Under the pieces are notes generated by a model. That model was not told the origin of the DNA. It did no database searches and saw nothing but the letters and a program-made list of their open reading frames with translations. A stretch of DNA of 64,000 bases from Salegentibacter tibetensis (GTDB lineage Bacteria; Bacteroidota; Bacteroidia; Flavobacteriales; Flavobacteriaceae): NCBI RefSeq assembly GCF_020164485.1, contig NZ_JAIQZA010000015.1, positions 34,713-98,712 on the forward strand. The letters are read 5' to 3'. Shown here in pieces: positions 47,859 to 57,550 of the stretch. The position numbers and the translations under genes were made by a program. Every line of letters starts with the position of its first letter. Within the stretch, counting starts at the first letter, position 1.

Positions 47859-48185
47859 CACTATTAAGTTATCCCGAGATTGATTAAATCCCAAGTTTAG
47901 TTAAGCTAAATTGAAAATTAAAGAGTGCAAAAAAACACTCTCTTTTAATTAACGACTACAAAACTTGACACAATTAAGAGGTTTCTCATACTTTTAATAT
48001 TCATGGTTAGTTAACCAATACTCTTAAACTTTCGTTAATAGAAACGAAGTAAAAGCTTTTTTACATAAATGACAAGAAATAATTCTTAAAAATTAAAACA
48101 TGTTTAAATACTTATGTAATAATTTACATTATTATATTCTTATATCTCGCAGTGAATTGTTTCAATAGGATCTTTACCTAAAAAT

Positions 48186-49892
48186 TTATTTATTGAATTC
48201 TGCTATTGCGTGATTTGCCGCCCTGGCAGTTATCGCCATATAGGTTAAGGATGGGTTTTGAGAGGCTGAGGATGCCATACAAGAACCATCAGTAACATAA
48301 ACATTAGGTACAGTATGAACCTGATTGTTTCCATTTAAAACAGATGTTCTGGGGTCCCGGCCCATCCTGGCTGTTCCCATCTCGTGAATTCCATTGCCAG
48401 GGAAGCAAGGCTCTTCGTATCCCTTTACCTCTTTAAAACCTGCCTTTTTAAGCATGGTTACAGCTTCCTGTTTTGCATCCTTCCGCATTGCCATTTCATT
48501 TTCCTTATATTCACAATCAAATGTAATTGTTGGTAATCCCCATTCGTCGAGCTTGTCATAATTAAGCGACATTTTGTTGTCGTGATAAGGCAAACATTCT
48601 CCAAAACAATTTATTCCAATCTGCCATTCCCCAGGTTCTACAATTGCTTTTTTGAGTTCCTCCCCGTACTGAAGCTCACCTATTGCCTTTGTCCAGTCAG
48701 ATCTGCTTGCACCACCTTGCATTCCATAACCTCTAACAAAATCGCTCCTTTTGCTTTTCTCATCTATATTTCTAAATCGAGGCACAAAGAATCCTGCAGG
48801 TTTTCTTCCCTTATAATAGTCCTCTAAATGATTATCTGATTTTCCTGTAGCTCCAACTTTAAAATGATGGTCCATAAGATTATGACCCAGCTCTCCGCTG
48901 TCATTTCCGAGTCCATTGGGAAATCTTTCCGATTTAGACTGCATTAGAATAGAAGTAGTAGGAATGGCGCCTGCACAGCAGAAGATAATTTCACTATAAA
49001 ATTCCAGACTTTCTTTGGTTTGAGCATCAATAACCTTTACTCCAACAGCTTTACCCCGGTCTTCGTCATAGATGATCTCATGAACAATAGAATTGGGCCG
49101 GAGGGTCATATTTCCAGTGCGTTCGGCCGCGGGAAGTGTTGAGGAATTACTGCTAAAATACGCCCCATAAGGACATCCTCTAATACAACGATTCCGGAAT
49201 TGACAATTTGATCTTCCTTCCCGTCCCTCCGGATCGGTTAAGTTTGCAACCCGGGAATTGATAATCTTTCTGTCGCCAAAGTGTGCGGCAACTCCTTCTC
49301 TGAGTTCTTCCTCCACACAATTTAAAGGCATTTCCGGAGTAAAAATACTATCGGGAAGCTGTGGGAGACCTTCGGCCTTTCCACTTATCCCAATATACTT
49401 TTCTACTTTCTCATACCAGGCTTCAAGATCTTTATAGCGTATTGGCCAGTCTACTCCAAAACCGTCCTTTTTATTGGCCTCAAAATCCAAATTACTCCAC
49501 CTAAAAGACATTCGGGCCCACATTAGTGATTTTCCCCCAACATGATAACCTCTAATCCAGTCAAAACGCTTTTTCTCGTTATAAGGATGGTCTATATCGT
49601 CTACGAACCAATGCTTACTGGTATCGTTAATAGTATATCCCGTTCTAGCCTGTTTCTCTTGCCTTTTAAGCTCTTCTCTGGTTACCTGCCCTTTAAATTT
49701 ATAATCCCATGGGTCATCATTCATTGTAGAATAATCCTTAATATGCTCTACCATTCGTCCTCGTTCCAGCACAAGAGTTTGTAATCCTCCTTCACAGAGT
49801 TCTTTTGCTGCCCATCCTCCCGTTATTCCAGTGCCTATAACGATAGCATCAAATTTTTCAGGAAATGTTTTATAGGTGTTTTTCTTATTCAT
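48186..49892 (-). CDS. GMC family oxidoreductase (glucoside 3-dehydrogenase type)
   Basis: 568 residues from the ATG at 49892. FAD motif DAIVIGTGITGGWAAKELCEGG, central NSRVANLTDPEGREGRSNC, C-terminal His region NGIHEMGTARMG and ASSASQNPSLTYMAITARAA. Similar to gluconate-2-dehydrogenase catalytic subunits, which oxidise glycosides at C3 in Bacteroidetes. No small subunit (gluconate_2-dh3) or cytochrome gene is beside it. 33-base gap to the Gfo/Idh/MocA side is gene-free (47859-48185). Confidence 0.9.
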   Translation of the reverse strand: MNKKNTYKTFPEKFDAIVIGTGITGGWAAKELCEGGLQTLVLERGRMVEHIKDYSTMNDDPWDYKFKGQVTREELKRQEKQARTGYTINDTSKHWFVDDIDHPYNEKKRFDWIRGYHVGGKSLMWARMSFRWSNLDFEANKKDGFGVDWPIRYKDLEAWYEKVEKYIGISGKAEGLPQLPDSIFTPEMPLNCVEEELREGVAAHFGDRKIINSRVANLTDPEGREGRSNCQFRNRCIRGCPYGAYFSSNSSTLPAAERTGNMTLRPNSIVHEIIYDEDRGKAVGVKVIDAQTKESLEFYSEIIFCCAGAIPTTSILMQSKSERFPNGLGNDSGELGHNLMDHHFKVGATGKSDNHLEDYYKGRKPAGFFVPRFRNIDEKSKRSDFVRGYGMQGGASRSDWTKAIGELQYGEELKKAIVEPGEWQIGINCFGECLPYHDNKMSLNYDKLDEWGLPTITFDCEYKENEMAMRKDAKQEAVTMLKKAGFKEVKGYEEPCFPGNGIHEMGTARMGRDPRTSVLNGNNQVHTVPNVYVTDGSCMASSASQNPSLTYMAITARAANHAIAEFNK

Positions 49893-50182
49893 TGATTTCT
49901 TAATTATCAAATTTTGGCATCTATTTTTAAAAGTAAAAAACTAAAACGAAAAAAATTAACATTAATAAATGTAACGTGGTTTTCTTCAAATTATGAAGAT
50001 CTAAATTATACCATCAGTTAAACTCTGGATAATACTATTTAATCACTTTATTGTATTATTCTTTCATTATTGAAATTTTTAGATTAATTAATGGATCTTT
50101 AATAATAAATTGTATTTAGATTAGGTAATTAAAAGCCTATTTTCTTAAGCTTTATAAAAAACTATATTTTAAAAATATAATT

Positions 50183-50646
50183 ATGATACATAGAAGGAAA
50201 TTTATCAAACTGGCATTTGTAGCCTGCTCAATCGCTCCAGGTTTCAATTTTACCTCTAAAGAAAAGTTGTCTATAGGGCTTCAGCTTTATTCATTAAGAG
50301 AAACAATTAATGATAACCCCAAACAAATCTTAAAGACACTAGCCGATATCGGTTTTAATGAGATAGAAACTTATGGATATAATAAGGAGAGCTTTTGGGG
50401 ATTGGGCTGCCGAACTAAAAGAAGAACTCTTAAAAAAAACAGACATCTCCTAGCGGTCATTACGATGGTAATTCACTTATAAAAGGTGACTTTGAAAACT
50501 TTAAAGAAGTAATTTCAGTAGCAAATCAACTCAATCAAGATTATGTCATTATTCCTGTTATAGCAGAGAATCTTCGTGAATCTAAATAAGATTATCTAAA
50601 CATTGCTGAAAAATTTAATTAGGCTGTTGAAATGTGCAAGTCTTAG
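50183..50646 (+). pseudogene. TAT-exported TIM-barrel sugar isomerase/epimerase, degenerate
   Basis: TAT-like start (MIHRRKFIKLAFVACSIAPGF), then the xylose-isomerase-like beginning LSIGLQLYSLRETINDNPKQ and NEIETYGYN. After about residue 65 the frame shifts: ELKEELLKKTDIS, then in the next frame SGHYDGNSLIKGDFENFKEVISVANQLNQ followed by in-frame TAA and TAG. The gene is dead. Its intact form belongs with the 3-keto-sugar genes. Confidence 0.75.
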
Positions 50647-50865
50647 GACTTTCTGCATTGTGCTGGTTCCAGCTCGTTTCCCATCATGGGTAAACACTGG
50701 CGTGAGTAGCATTTTTATCCTTGCTCTTTCTTACATAAAATAATATTGACAGTAAATCTTGCATCCTTTTTAGCTTTTAATTTGAATAAATATCGCTTCA
50801 AAGTCTTAAACACTTATTTAACAGGGCTTTATATGTGATTCGGGCGCACTTATTTTCATTCTCTA

Positions 50866-50889
50866 AGTGCCACCGAATTAGACACCTTT
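50866..50889 (+). repeat. 24-bp repeat, copy 1
   Basis: agtgccaccgaattagacac plus four bases; differs by one base from a second copy at 51060-51083, same orientation, 194 bp later. Could be the ends of a small mobile element or a solo remnant. Confidence 0.45.
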
Positions 50890-50932
50890 TAGATGTAGTT
50901 AAATTATATTATTTAATATTGTAGAAAAATAG

Positions 50933-50964
50933 AAACCCCGTAAACATTGAGTTTTACGGGGTTT
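50933..50964. terminator. Terminator-like hairpin
   Basis: AAACCCCgTAAAC / GTTTTACGGGGTTT stem between the two copies of the 24-bp repeat; same stem core as at 41674. Confidence 0.5.
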
Positions 50965-51059
50965 TGATGTTATTTGATATCTGAAAAGTACTCGAGGCGG
51001 GAGTGCTTTAATTCCCTCTTACCCCTTATTTACAAAGCCTTTCGGTTAGGTCATTTTAG

Positions 51060-51083
51060 AGTGCCCCCGAATTAGACACCTTT
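51060..51083 (+). repeat. 24-bp repeat, copy 2
   Basis: Second copy of the 24-bp sequence (see 50866-50889). Confidence 0.45.
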
Positions 51084-51136
51084 AACTTAAAATTAACGAA
51101 TAATTCAATGTTAAAGGCTGAGAAGATCCGGTGTAA

Positions 51137-51290
51137 AATAAAGATTTAAAGGAATTAGCAGGAATTGATAAACCCATTACAAGTTATATCGCCATGACAT
51201 AGCTTCGCCAACTTATTAAAACAAAAAAGCTGATCTGTTTATCCTGTCTGATTCTTTAAATTGTGTTGGCTTAATAAGGAACTGAAATTC
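51137..51290 (+). pseudogene. Tyrosine recombinase C-terminal relic
   Basis: NKDLKELAGIDKPITSYIA in one frame and HSFANLLKQKS in a neighbouring one correspond to the 'GI...T.Y.ARHSFAT' box of phage-type integrases; the conserved Arg position is lost and several stops follow. The 5' two thirds of the gene are missing. It borders the restriction-modification island. The remaining 50647-51680 shows no intact gene. Confidence 0.5.
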
Positions 51291-51528
51291 ATCTGTTATA
51301 ATTAGAATGATTATATCTTTTCTTTGTTTAAAAACAGAGTTTCTTTGTTAAGCTTTGTTTGTTTGATCCTTAAGCAAACCCTTGTAAATGTTGGGCTTAT
51401 AAATTTTAAATTAAATTTTCTTTGTTATTTCTTTGATAAGAAACGTTTGTTTTTGGTTATAAATCTCATTTTTAAAAATTTTAAATGCCATCTATATTGT
51501 TTTTATACTTTATTATATTTCAACTTAT

Positions 51529-51692
51529 TGAGCCCTTATCGAACCCTTGTATCTTTCGTTATGAGAATTCAATGAGCCCTTATTCAATCGCTGAAACCTA
51601 TTGATATCACTAGGGTTATACTCTTTTATATTTCTTTTACTCTTTTCAGTGAGCCCTTGTTGAGCCCATTAAAATATAGATTATGAGCCCTT
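51529..51692 (-). repeat. Four AAGGGCTCA repeats around the end of the AlbA_2 gene
   Basis: TGAGCCCTT occurs at 51529, 51573, 51650 and 51684 (plus strand), spaced 44, 77 and 34 bp. On the coding minus strand the last copy encodes the C-terminal Lys-Gly-Ser and stop of the gene above. Flanking bases are partly similar (TCAAYAAGGGCTCA). Confidence 0.45.
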
Positions 51693-53018
51693 ATTGAGTC
51701 CTTTCAAAACATATACAGTACCTACCCCTGTGGTTCCCATTTTCTCAATAAAATTATCTTCAAGTTCTTTCAGGTATCGGGTTGCAGTTGCTTTACTCAC
51801 TTCACAAAGTTTTTGGACTTCAGAATTCGTAATAATTTCATTAGCCTGAACGTAAAGGACTATTTGTATAAGCTCATCTTTAAGCCCTCTCTCTTTAAGC
51901 CCTCCCTCTGAATATCTTATTAGTTCTACCTGAAAATCAGGGGGGTTATTAGAGAATATTGGAGGAGCAATTTTATGCTCCTTACATGCATTGATAATTT
52001 TTATTGTTCCTCTGCCCCAGGATTCAATATAACCGGCGCGGAATAAGGTATTCGCTATATCAGGATTAAAAGGTTTAGAAGGATGCTTTTGTGTTAATCG
52101 GTCTACCGTCCAATTTTCCGGTAACTGCCCTTCATTCCAGAAAATAATTCTATCGCGGTACACACTGATTTGAATAGGTATCCCACTACTGTAATCTTTA
52201 TGGGCAATAGCATTCAATAATGCTTCCCTAATTGCATCCTGCGGAAAAGTGAATTTTTCTTCCCTAACTCCCTCCTTATAAGAAACAGCCGCATTGTCAT
52301 ATTTGGTTCTAAGCAAATCAAGCGCCTCTTCGGCCTGTTCTATTAGATTGCCTTTTATTTCATCCTGAAACTTTAAGTCATCATCAGATTCAAAAAAGCC
52401 TATTTTAATATATGCTCCGGTTATGAATTTCTCGGGCTTTGGATGGAACAAAAGAATCGCTGCCCGTTTTAATAGTTTTTCCTCGTCCAGATATAGATGC
52501 AGACTTTCCAGTAATTCCTGGTTAGATTCCTGCAAATCTTCAGATGCTAACCTATTATTTTTGGCTGCCTTAGATTTAAAAAAAGAAAAAGTCTCATCTT
52601 TTAAACTCGAGATCTCAACGTTTGGAACCGGAACCGCATCCCATTTTTTACCTTGCCTTTCTAATAAAAATTTGGTTAGCGACGCTCCTTTTAATTCTTG
52701 AAGGGTGCTCCCGGAACGGTAGTAATATTTACCCCTTAAACTAATAGGAAAAGGGTAAGGTTCTACTACAATTTCCAAATACTCCTTATCTTCTTCTGAA
52801 TGCAAGTTCACATCCAGCATTAAACCTAATATATCCCGGGCCTTATTTGGAATATCTTCCAATAGTTTTCTTGCATTGGGCAAATGTTTAACCTCCCCTT
52901 CATCATCCTTCCCTATAAACAGAATACCACCCTGGGCATTAGCAAATCCAGAGATCCATTTAAAATAATCATCCCGCCAGGATTCCTTCCATTCGATATT
53001 TTGTGATTCCCGATTCAT
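51681..53018 (-). CDS. AlbA_2/HATPase_c-4 type protein with winged helix
   Basis: 445 residues. N-terminal AlbA_2 (schlafen-like) domain: ESQNIEWKESWRDDYFKWISGFANAQGGILFIGKDD, a central helical part, then a HATPase_c_4 segment (ALLNAIAHKDYS, FWNEGQLPENW) and a C-terminal winged helix (SEVQKLCEVSKATATRYLKELEDN). Such proteins commonly accompany type I restriction systems; role unclear. It is 125 bp downstream of hsdR, same strand. Confidence 0.85.
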   Translation of the reverse strand: MNRESQNIEWKESWRDDYFKWISGFANAQGGILFIGKDDEGEVKHLPNARKLLEDIPNKARDILGLMLDVNLHSEEDKEYLEIVVEPYPFPISLRGKYYYRSGSTLQELKGASLTKFLLERQGKKWDAVPVPNVEISSLKDETFSFFKSKAAKNNRLASEDLQESNQELLESLHLYLDEEKLLKRAAILLFHPKPEKFITGAYIKIGFFESDDDLKFQDEIKGNLIEQAEEALDLLRTKYDNAAVSYKEGVREEKFTFPQDAIREALLNAIAHKDYSSGIPIQISVYRDRIIFWNEGQLPENWTVDRLTQKHPSKPFNPDIANTLFRAGYIESWGRGTIKIINACKEHKIAPPIFSNNPPDFQVELIRYSEGGLKERGLKDELIQIVLYVQANEIITNSEVQKLCEVSKATATRYLKELEDNFIEKMGTTGVGTVYVLKGLNKGS

Positions 53019-53143
53019 TATTGTCTTTTTTTATTAGAAAAGCTCATTGGACTTCTAGCTTATTCCTGGTAGTTGATTTTAAATTTCTATTCATCCAATT
53101 AACTTACGCTAATAGTTTATAGATTCTTTCATTTTCCAATTTC

Positions 53144-56100
53144 CTAAGCCTCCAACGGCCAATCCCCATATTGCCCTTCAGCTTGTTCAATTACTTCTTT
53201 CAATAAATTATCCAGTTCAGAAAATGGCACTTTGCCTCGTAATTCCTTTTTCACTGCCAGGCGAATGGCGGCGCGAGCGTCTTCTTTTTTGGTCCAGTCG
53301 AGCTGGAGGTTTTTCTTTACCGAATCTACTACTTTATGCACCAGGTCCTGGATGGGGCCGGTTTGGTTGAGTAATTTTTCGTTGGCAGATAAGAGGTCAT
53401 AGAATGCCAGTTCATCTTCGGTTAAACCGAGTTGTTTGGTCCTGATGTCATCCTGTTGGAATTCGTTTGCAAGGTCAAGTAAGTGCTTTATTGCTGCTAT
53501 AGAATCTAGGCTGTTTTTGTGATAGTTGCTAAGAACCTTATCCAATTCATCCTTTAACTTCCGCATCCGGCGGATGTTTTTGGGCATCCGCACCCGAATC
53601 TCGTCATTGATGATCCTGCGCAGCAATTCTACTTTGATATTCTCGTCGCCTTTTTCCTTTACTATGGCCTGGAAGCGATCGTCTACTATGGAAATATCGA
53701 TCTTATCGAGGTTGTACATTTTTGCCAGGTCTACAATTTCCTGGGATTCCAGGGATTTGCTGATCAGGTCTTTTATCTTTTCGTTCTTCTCCCTGCGCGG
53801 ACCGGGCGGGAATTTGATCTTTCTTATAAGCTGCCTGATCTTCTGAATGATCGCCAGCTCTTCCTGTATCTCCCAAACACGCGGATCTGAGCTTGTCATT
53901 GCCACCAGTTCTGCCAGCTTCCGCTCTTCGAGCAAAAAGGCATCGGTGACGGCATCAGACTCTAAAAGGCTGTTCACTTTAGAGTTGGACCATTTCATCC
54001 TGTCCATAGAGGATAATGCATTTATGGTTTCCGCATCAAAATCCCCTATCAGATCTTTCACTTTCCCAAACTGCTCCAGGCAAATTTTCACCGCGGCGTC
54101 GAGATCCAAAGTGGGTTTTCCTTCCCCACCTCCGGCGGTGTATTTTTTGGTGGCTTCGGCCAGGAAGCCGGAAATTCCTATAAAATCCACTACGAGTCCG
54201 TTGGGTTTGTCCTTGAAAACCCTGTTTACCCTTGCAATGGCCTGCATCAGGTTATGGCCTTTCATTATTTTATCCACGTACATCGTATGGGCGCAGGGGG
54301 CATCAAATCCCGTTAGCCACATATCGCGAACGATCACAATTTGCAGCGGATCCTCAGGTGTACGGAAACGCTTTTTAATGGCTTCCATCGCATCTTTGGT
54401 GCGTATGTGTTGATTCCAGTCTGTAGGATCTTTGCTGATGTTTCCGGTCATTATCACGGCTATTTCAGGGCAATCTTCCTGCGCGGTGAGGGCGTTGTAC
54501 ATTTTTACGCAGTTCTTCCGGCTCATACACACGATCATCGCTTTGCCTTCCAGGCTTTCTGTCCTAGCCTTGAAATGGGTGAGGATGTCTTTGGCAACTC
54601 TTTCCACCCGGTCACTGGCCCCGGCGGCATCTTCTATCGCTGCCCAAACGGTATTGTTCTCCTCGTCTTCATCTTCTTCCATTTCATCCAGCTCCTTGTC
54701 ATATTTGGCTTTGATGTTGAGCGGAACCATTTTTGGCTCGTAATAAATGGGCACCGTGGCACCGTCTTCCACGGCCTGTTTGATATCGTAGGTGTGAATG
54801 GTGGGGCCAAATACCTGTTGGGTATCGGCATCTTTGCCATCTACGGGCGTTCCGGTGAAGCCTATAAAGGAAGCATTGGGTAAGGCGCGTCTTATGTTCT
54901 GCGCAAAGCCGCCGCTATGGAACCCGTACTGGGTGCGGTGGGCTTCATCTGCCATCACGATCAGGTTGTAACGTTCAGAAAGTACAGGGTGGGAGAGCTC
55001 TTTTCCCGAAGCCAGTTCTTTTAAGCGGAATTTCTCAATGGTGGTAAAGATCACCCCGCCGCCATCGGTGCTCAGCAGGGCCCGCAGCTCATCTGTGGTA
55101 TCGGCGTGTTGTACGTGGCCCACCAGGTCTTTGCACAGCACAAAATTCTCATAGAGTTGCTGGTCCAGGTCATTGCGGTCTACCTGGATGAGGATGGTGG
55201 GATTTTTCATTTCGGGCATTTGCCTCAGGATCCCGGTAAGGATGGCCATCGAAATGCTTTTACCAGATCCCTGCGTGTGCCAGATCACTCCGAGCCGACC
55301 GTCACCGTTGGGTTTTATATTTTCCACCGCACTATCCACCGCTTTTTTGATGCCCCAGTACTGGTGATATTTTGCGCCTTTCTTGATTATTTTCCCGTTG
55401 TGGTCTTCGTGGAAAATGAAGTTTTGCAGGTAATTTAATAAGGTTTTCTTCGGAAATAATCCCTTCAGCAAGGTTTCCAGCTGAAGTTCCTGTTTCTGCT
55501 GAAGGTCATCCCCGTGTACACTTTTCCACGGAGCAAACCACTTAAGCGACGAGTTGTACATCCCGTGCAGGGTTTCCAGCCCATCTGAAACTACCGTGAT
55601 GGCATTGTAATCAAACAGCTGCGGAATATCCTGAAAGTAATGCCCTATTTGCCGGTGCGCGTTTTCCACACCCACCTCGGGATCAAACATATTCTTGAAT
55701 TCAAAAACGATGAGCGGAAGTCCGTTGACGAAAACGAGCAGATCTGTACGGCGGCTGTTCTTGCCAATGATCTTTACTTCATCTGCACACAAAAAGGTAT
55801 TTTTCTCGGGTTCTTTATAATTGATAGGGTAGAGGTGCCGGGCCTGTTCTTTACCCGAAGCATCTTTCCAGGTAATGGAAACCCCCTGGGTCATTTTAAG
55901 GTGAAAATCGCGGTTGCGGTGATCGAGATCCATTCCCTGGTGCTGGGTGAAAGCTGAAAGGGCTTCGTTAATGGCGGTTGCCGGAACACCGGGATAGGAG
56001 CTTACTAAAAAATCCCGAAGATCCTCCTCCAGCACCACCTTATTGAGATCCCGCTGCAGGGAATTACCTTCTTTATAGGTATACCCCAACTCCTGAAGGC

Positions 56101-56146
56101 ACTCTATGGCAGCCTTTTGTACCGTGATCTCGATCATTTGTGTCAT
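53144..56146 (-). CDS. hsdR: Type I restriction enzyme R subunit
   Basis: 1000 residues. N-terminal nuclease with D135 and E149-x-K151 (TDLLVFVNGLPLIVFEFK), helicase Walker A TQGSGKS (291-297), DEAH box MADEAHR (398-404), and helicase motif V-VI region RDMWLTGFDAPCAHTMY and QAIARVNRVF. Full length. It translocates DNA and cleaves after HsdS/HsdM recognition. ATGA overlap with hsdS. Confidence 0.97.
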   Translation of the reverse strand: MTQMIEITVQKAAIECLQELGYTYKEGNSLQRDLNKVVLEEDLRDFLVSSYPGVPATAINEALSAFTQHQGMDLDHRNRDFHLKMTQGVSITWKDASGKEQARHLYPINYKEPEKNTFLCADEVKIIGKNSRRTDLLVFVNGLPLIVFEFKNMFDPEVGVENAHRQIGHYFQDIPQLFDYNAITVVSDGLETLHGMYNSSLKWFAPWKSVHGDDLQQKQELQLETLLKGLFPKKTLLNYLQNFIFHEDHNGKIIKKGAKYHQYWGIKKAVDSAVENIKPNGDGRLGVIWHTQGSGKSISMAILTGILRQMPEMKNPTILIQVDRNDLDQQLYENFVLCKDLVGHVQHADTTDELRALLSTDGGGVIFTTIEKFRLKELASGKELSHPVLSERYNLIVMADEAHRTQYGFHSGGFAQNIRRALPNASFIGFTGTPVDGKDADTQQVFGPTIHTYDIKQAVEDGATVPIYYEPKMVPLNIKAKYDKELDEMEEDEDEENNTVWAAIEDAAGASDRVERVAKDILTHFKARTESLEGKAMIVCMSRKNCVKMYNALTAQEDCPEIAVIMTGNISKDPTDWNQHIRTKDAMEAIKKRFRTPEDPLQIVIVRDMWLTGFDAPCAHTMYVDKIMKGHNLMQAIARVNRVFKDKPNGLVVDFIGISGFLAEATKKYTAGGGEGKPTLDLDAAVKICLEQFGKVKDLIGDFDAETINALSSMDRMKWSNSKVNSLLESDAVTDAFLLEERKLAELVAMTSSDPRVWEIQEELAIIQKIRQLIRKIKFPPGPRREKNEKIKDLISKSLESQEIVDLAKMYNLDKIDISIVDDRFQAIVKEKGDENIKVELLRRIINDEIRVRMPKNIRRMRKLKDELDKVLSNYHKNSLDSIAAIKHLLDLANEFQQDDIRTKQLGLTEDELAFYDLLSANEKLLNQTGPIQDLVHKVVDSVKKNLQLDWTKKEDARAAIRLAVKKELRGKVPFSELDNLLKEVIEQAEGQYGDWPLEA

Positions 56147-57393
56147 AAGACTTCCGTTAAGGTTTTCTCCACATCTTTCACGCGGACTTCCCCGCTGATG
56201 AGTTTGGGTAGCAAGGTGTCGCGGAGTTTGGTGAGGGTTTGGTTTTCAGAATTATTGTTCCAACATTGTTCCATTAGGTTTTCAATACTTTGAAGAGCGG
56301 AGTCTTGAATTTGTTTTGGAGGGACTATTATTAGAAATTTTCGAAATTCTTTTAAAACTATACGCTGTATTGCTGCACCTGAAACTATTGCTTTCATTCT
56401 CGTCTTAACTGAATCTAATTTAAGATTGAGATTTAATAGGTGAGGATTGAGTTTTCCATTTGGTTTTAAAATAGCAATGGAAGATAGAAGTACGATGTCT
56501 AAATCCTTTTCAATAACGAAAGCGTGTTTTAGATAACTTCCATCTTTTGCAATTACTACATCATTTTTCAATGGGCGACAACCTTGATTTGTCAGTTTAA
56601 GATAATCTACTTCACTAATCTTTCTACAGGTTTCAATATTAAACCCCCAGTGATCCATATCTTTAACAGAAGCCATTGGTTTTCCCTCTTCGACGGACTT
56701 AGGGCTGTGATGTGCACCATCCGTAATTTTTGAAGTAACATCTGAAAGAGTAAGCACCTCCCATCCCTTCGGAATTTCCCCCAATTCAGAATCTACAAAT
56801 TCCCCATCCTGAAAAGGCCCAAAATCAACAAACCAGTGCTTGTATAAAGCCATTGCCATTTCTTCCAGGATTTTGTTCATCTGCAGGTTGAGCTCGATCT
56901 TATCGTCTAAAGCGGAAAGGATGGAGGCGATGGATTTTTGTTCTTGTAAGTTTTCAGGAACTTTAATAGGTATAGATTTAAAAGCTGTATGGTTTAAATC
57001 TTTTTGAACAGAACCAGATGCTATGTCATTCGCGTATTGTCGTATTACTGGATTTTTTAAATAGTGATATAAAAACCCGCTGTCTAGTTTTTCGGAAGGT
57101 ATTATTTTAAAGCAATTATTATGAATACAGCCAACTTTTCCTTTAAAAATGTGTCCCACCTGTCCAGTTCTACTATAAATCAGATCCTCTTTTTTAGCTA
57201 TACATTGTCTAGGTACTTCATCAGCTTTTACATAATGTTCAACAGTATCATTAAGCAAATCTCTAATTTTAAAAAGAGGAATGCTGTTAATGCCCGCATC
57301 ACATAATAGATGATTCGTCTTTTTATTAATAGCTAATCCTTGTTTCAAATCGACTAATTCACCAAGGTTATATGTTTTCCAATTCTCTGGCAT
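56143..57393 (-). CDS. hsdS: Type I restriction enzyme specificity subunit S
   Basis: 416 residues with two target recognition domains (1-190 and 210-395), each followed by a conserved long helix (LQEQKSIASILSALDDKIELN and QTLTKLRDTLLPKLISGE). WKTYNLGELVDLKQGL start typical. Recognises a bipartite DNA site; sequence not predictable. Overlaps hsdR by four bases. It is separated from hsdM by five other genes. Confidence 0.96.
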   Translation of the reverse strand: MPENWKTYNLGELVDLKQGLAINKKTNHLLCDAGINSIPLFKIRDLLNDTVEHYVKADEVPRQCIAKKEDLIYSRTGQVGHIFKGKVGCIHNNCFKIIPSEKLDSGFLYHYLKNPVIRQYANDIASGSVQKDLNHTAFKSIPIKVPENLQEQKSIASILSALDDKIELNLQMNKILEEMAMALYKHWFVDFGPFQDGEFVDSELGEIPKGWEVLTLSDVTSKITDGAHHSPKSVEEGKPMASVKDMDHWGFNIETCRKISEVDYLKLTNQGCRPLKNDVVIAKDGSYLKHAFVIEKDLDIVLLSSIAILKPNGKLNPHLLNLNLKLDSVKTRMKAIVSGAAIQRIVLKEFRKFLIIVPPKQIQDSALQSIENLMEQCWNNNSENQTLTKLRDTLLPKLISGEVRVKDVEKTLTEVL

Positions 57394-57408
57394 TAGTTGT
57401 TGTTTACT

Positions 57409-57550
57409 TTTTTTAACGTTTCGAATAACGCAAGTTGCGGTTAGGTGACACGAAATTTTCGGTTAATCACAATTTTTAAATAGTAGTCAATAATGACATT
57501 TTTGAGTGCTCTCAATCAATATTGATTATTAGTTATTAGCAAACGTTTTT
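57409..57550 (-). other. Intermodule spacer with palindromes between HEPN gene and hsdS
   Basis: 142 bp bounded by AACGTTT on both sides (57415 and 57542), holding aatcaatattgatt (perfect palindrome, 57514-57527) and aacgcaa/gttgcggtt (57427-57442). No gene. Length close to the two other spacers of this island. Confidence 0.4.

Noticed and set aside
51324..51575. 83-residue plus-strand ORF
   Set aside because: Low-complexity hydrophobic/aromatic composition, overlapping repeat units, no conserved pattern and no start signal.
57409..57550. Integron attC site
   Set aside because: GTTAGGT/ACCTAAC is present, but no properly placed partner core site is found and no integron integrase is visible.
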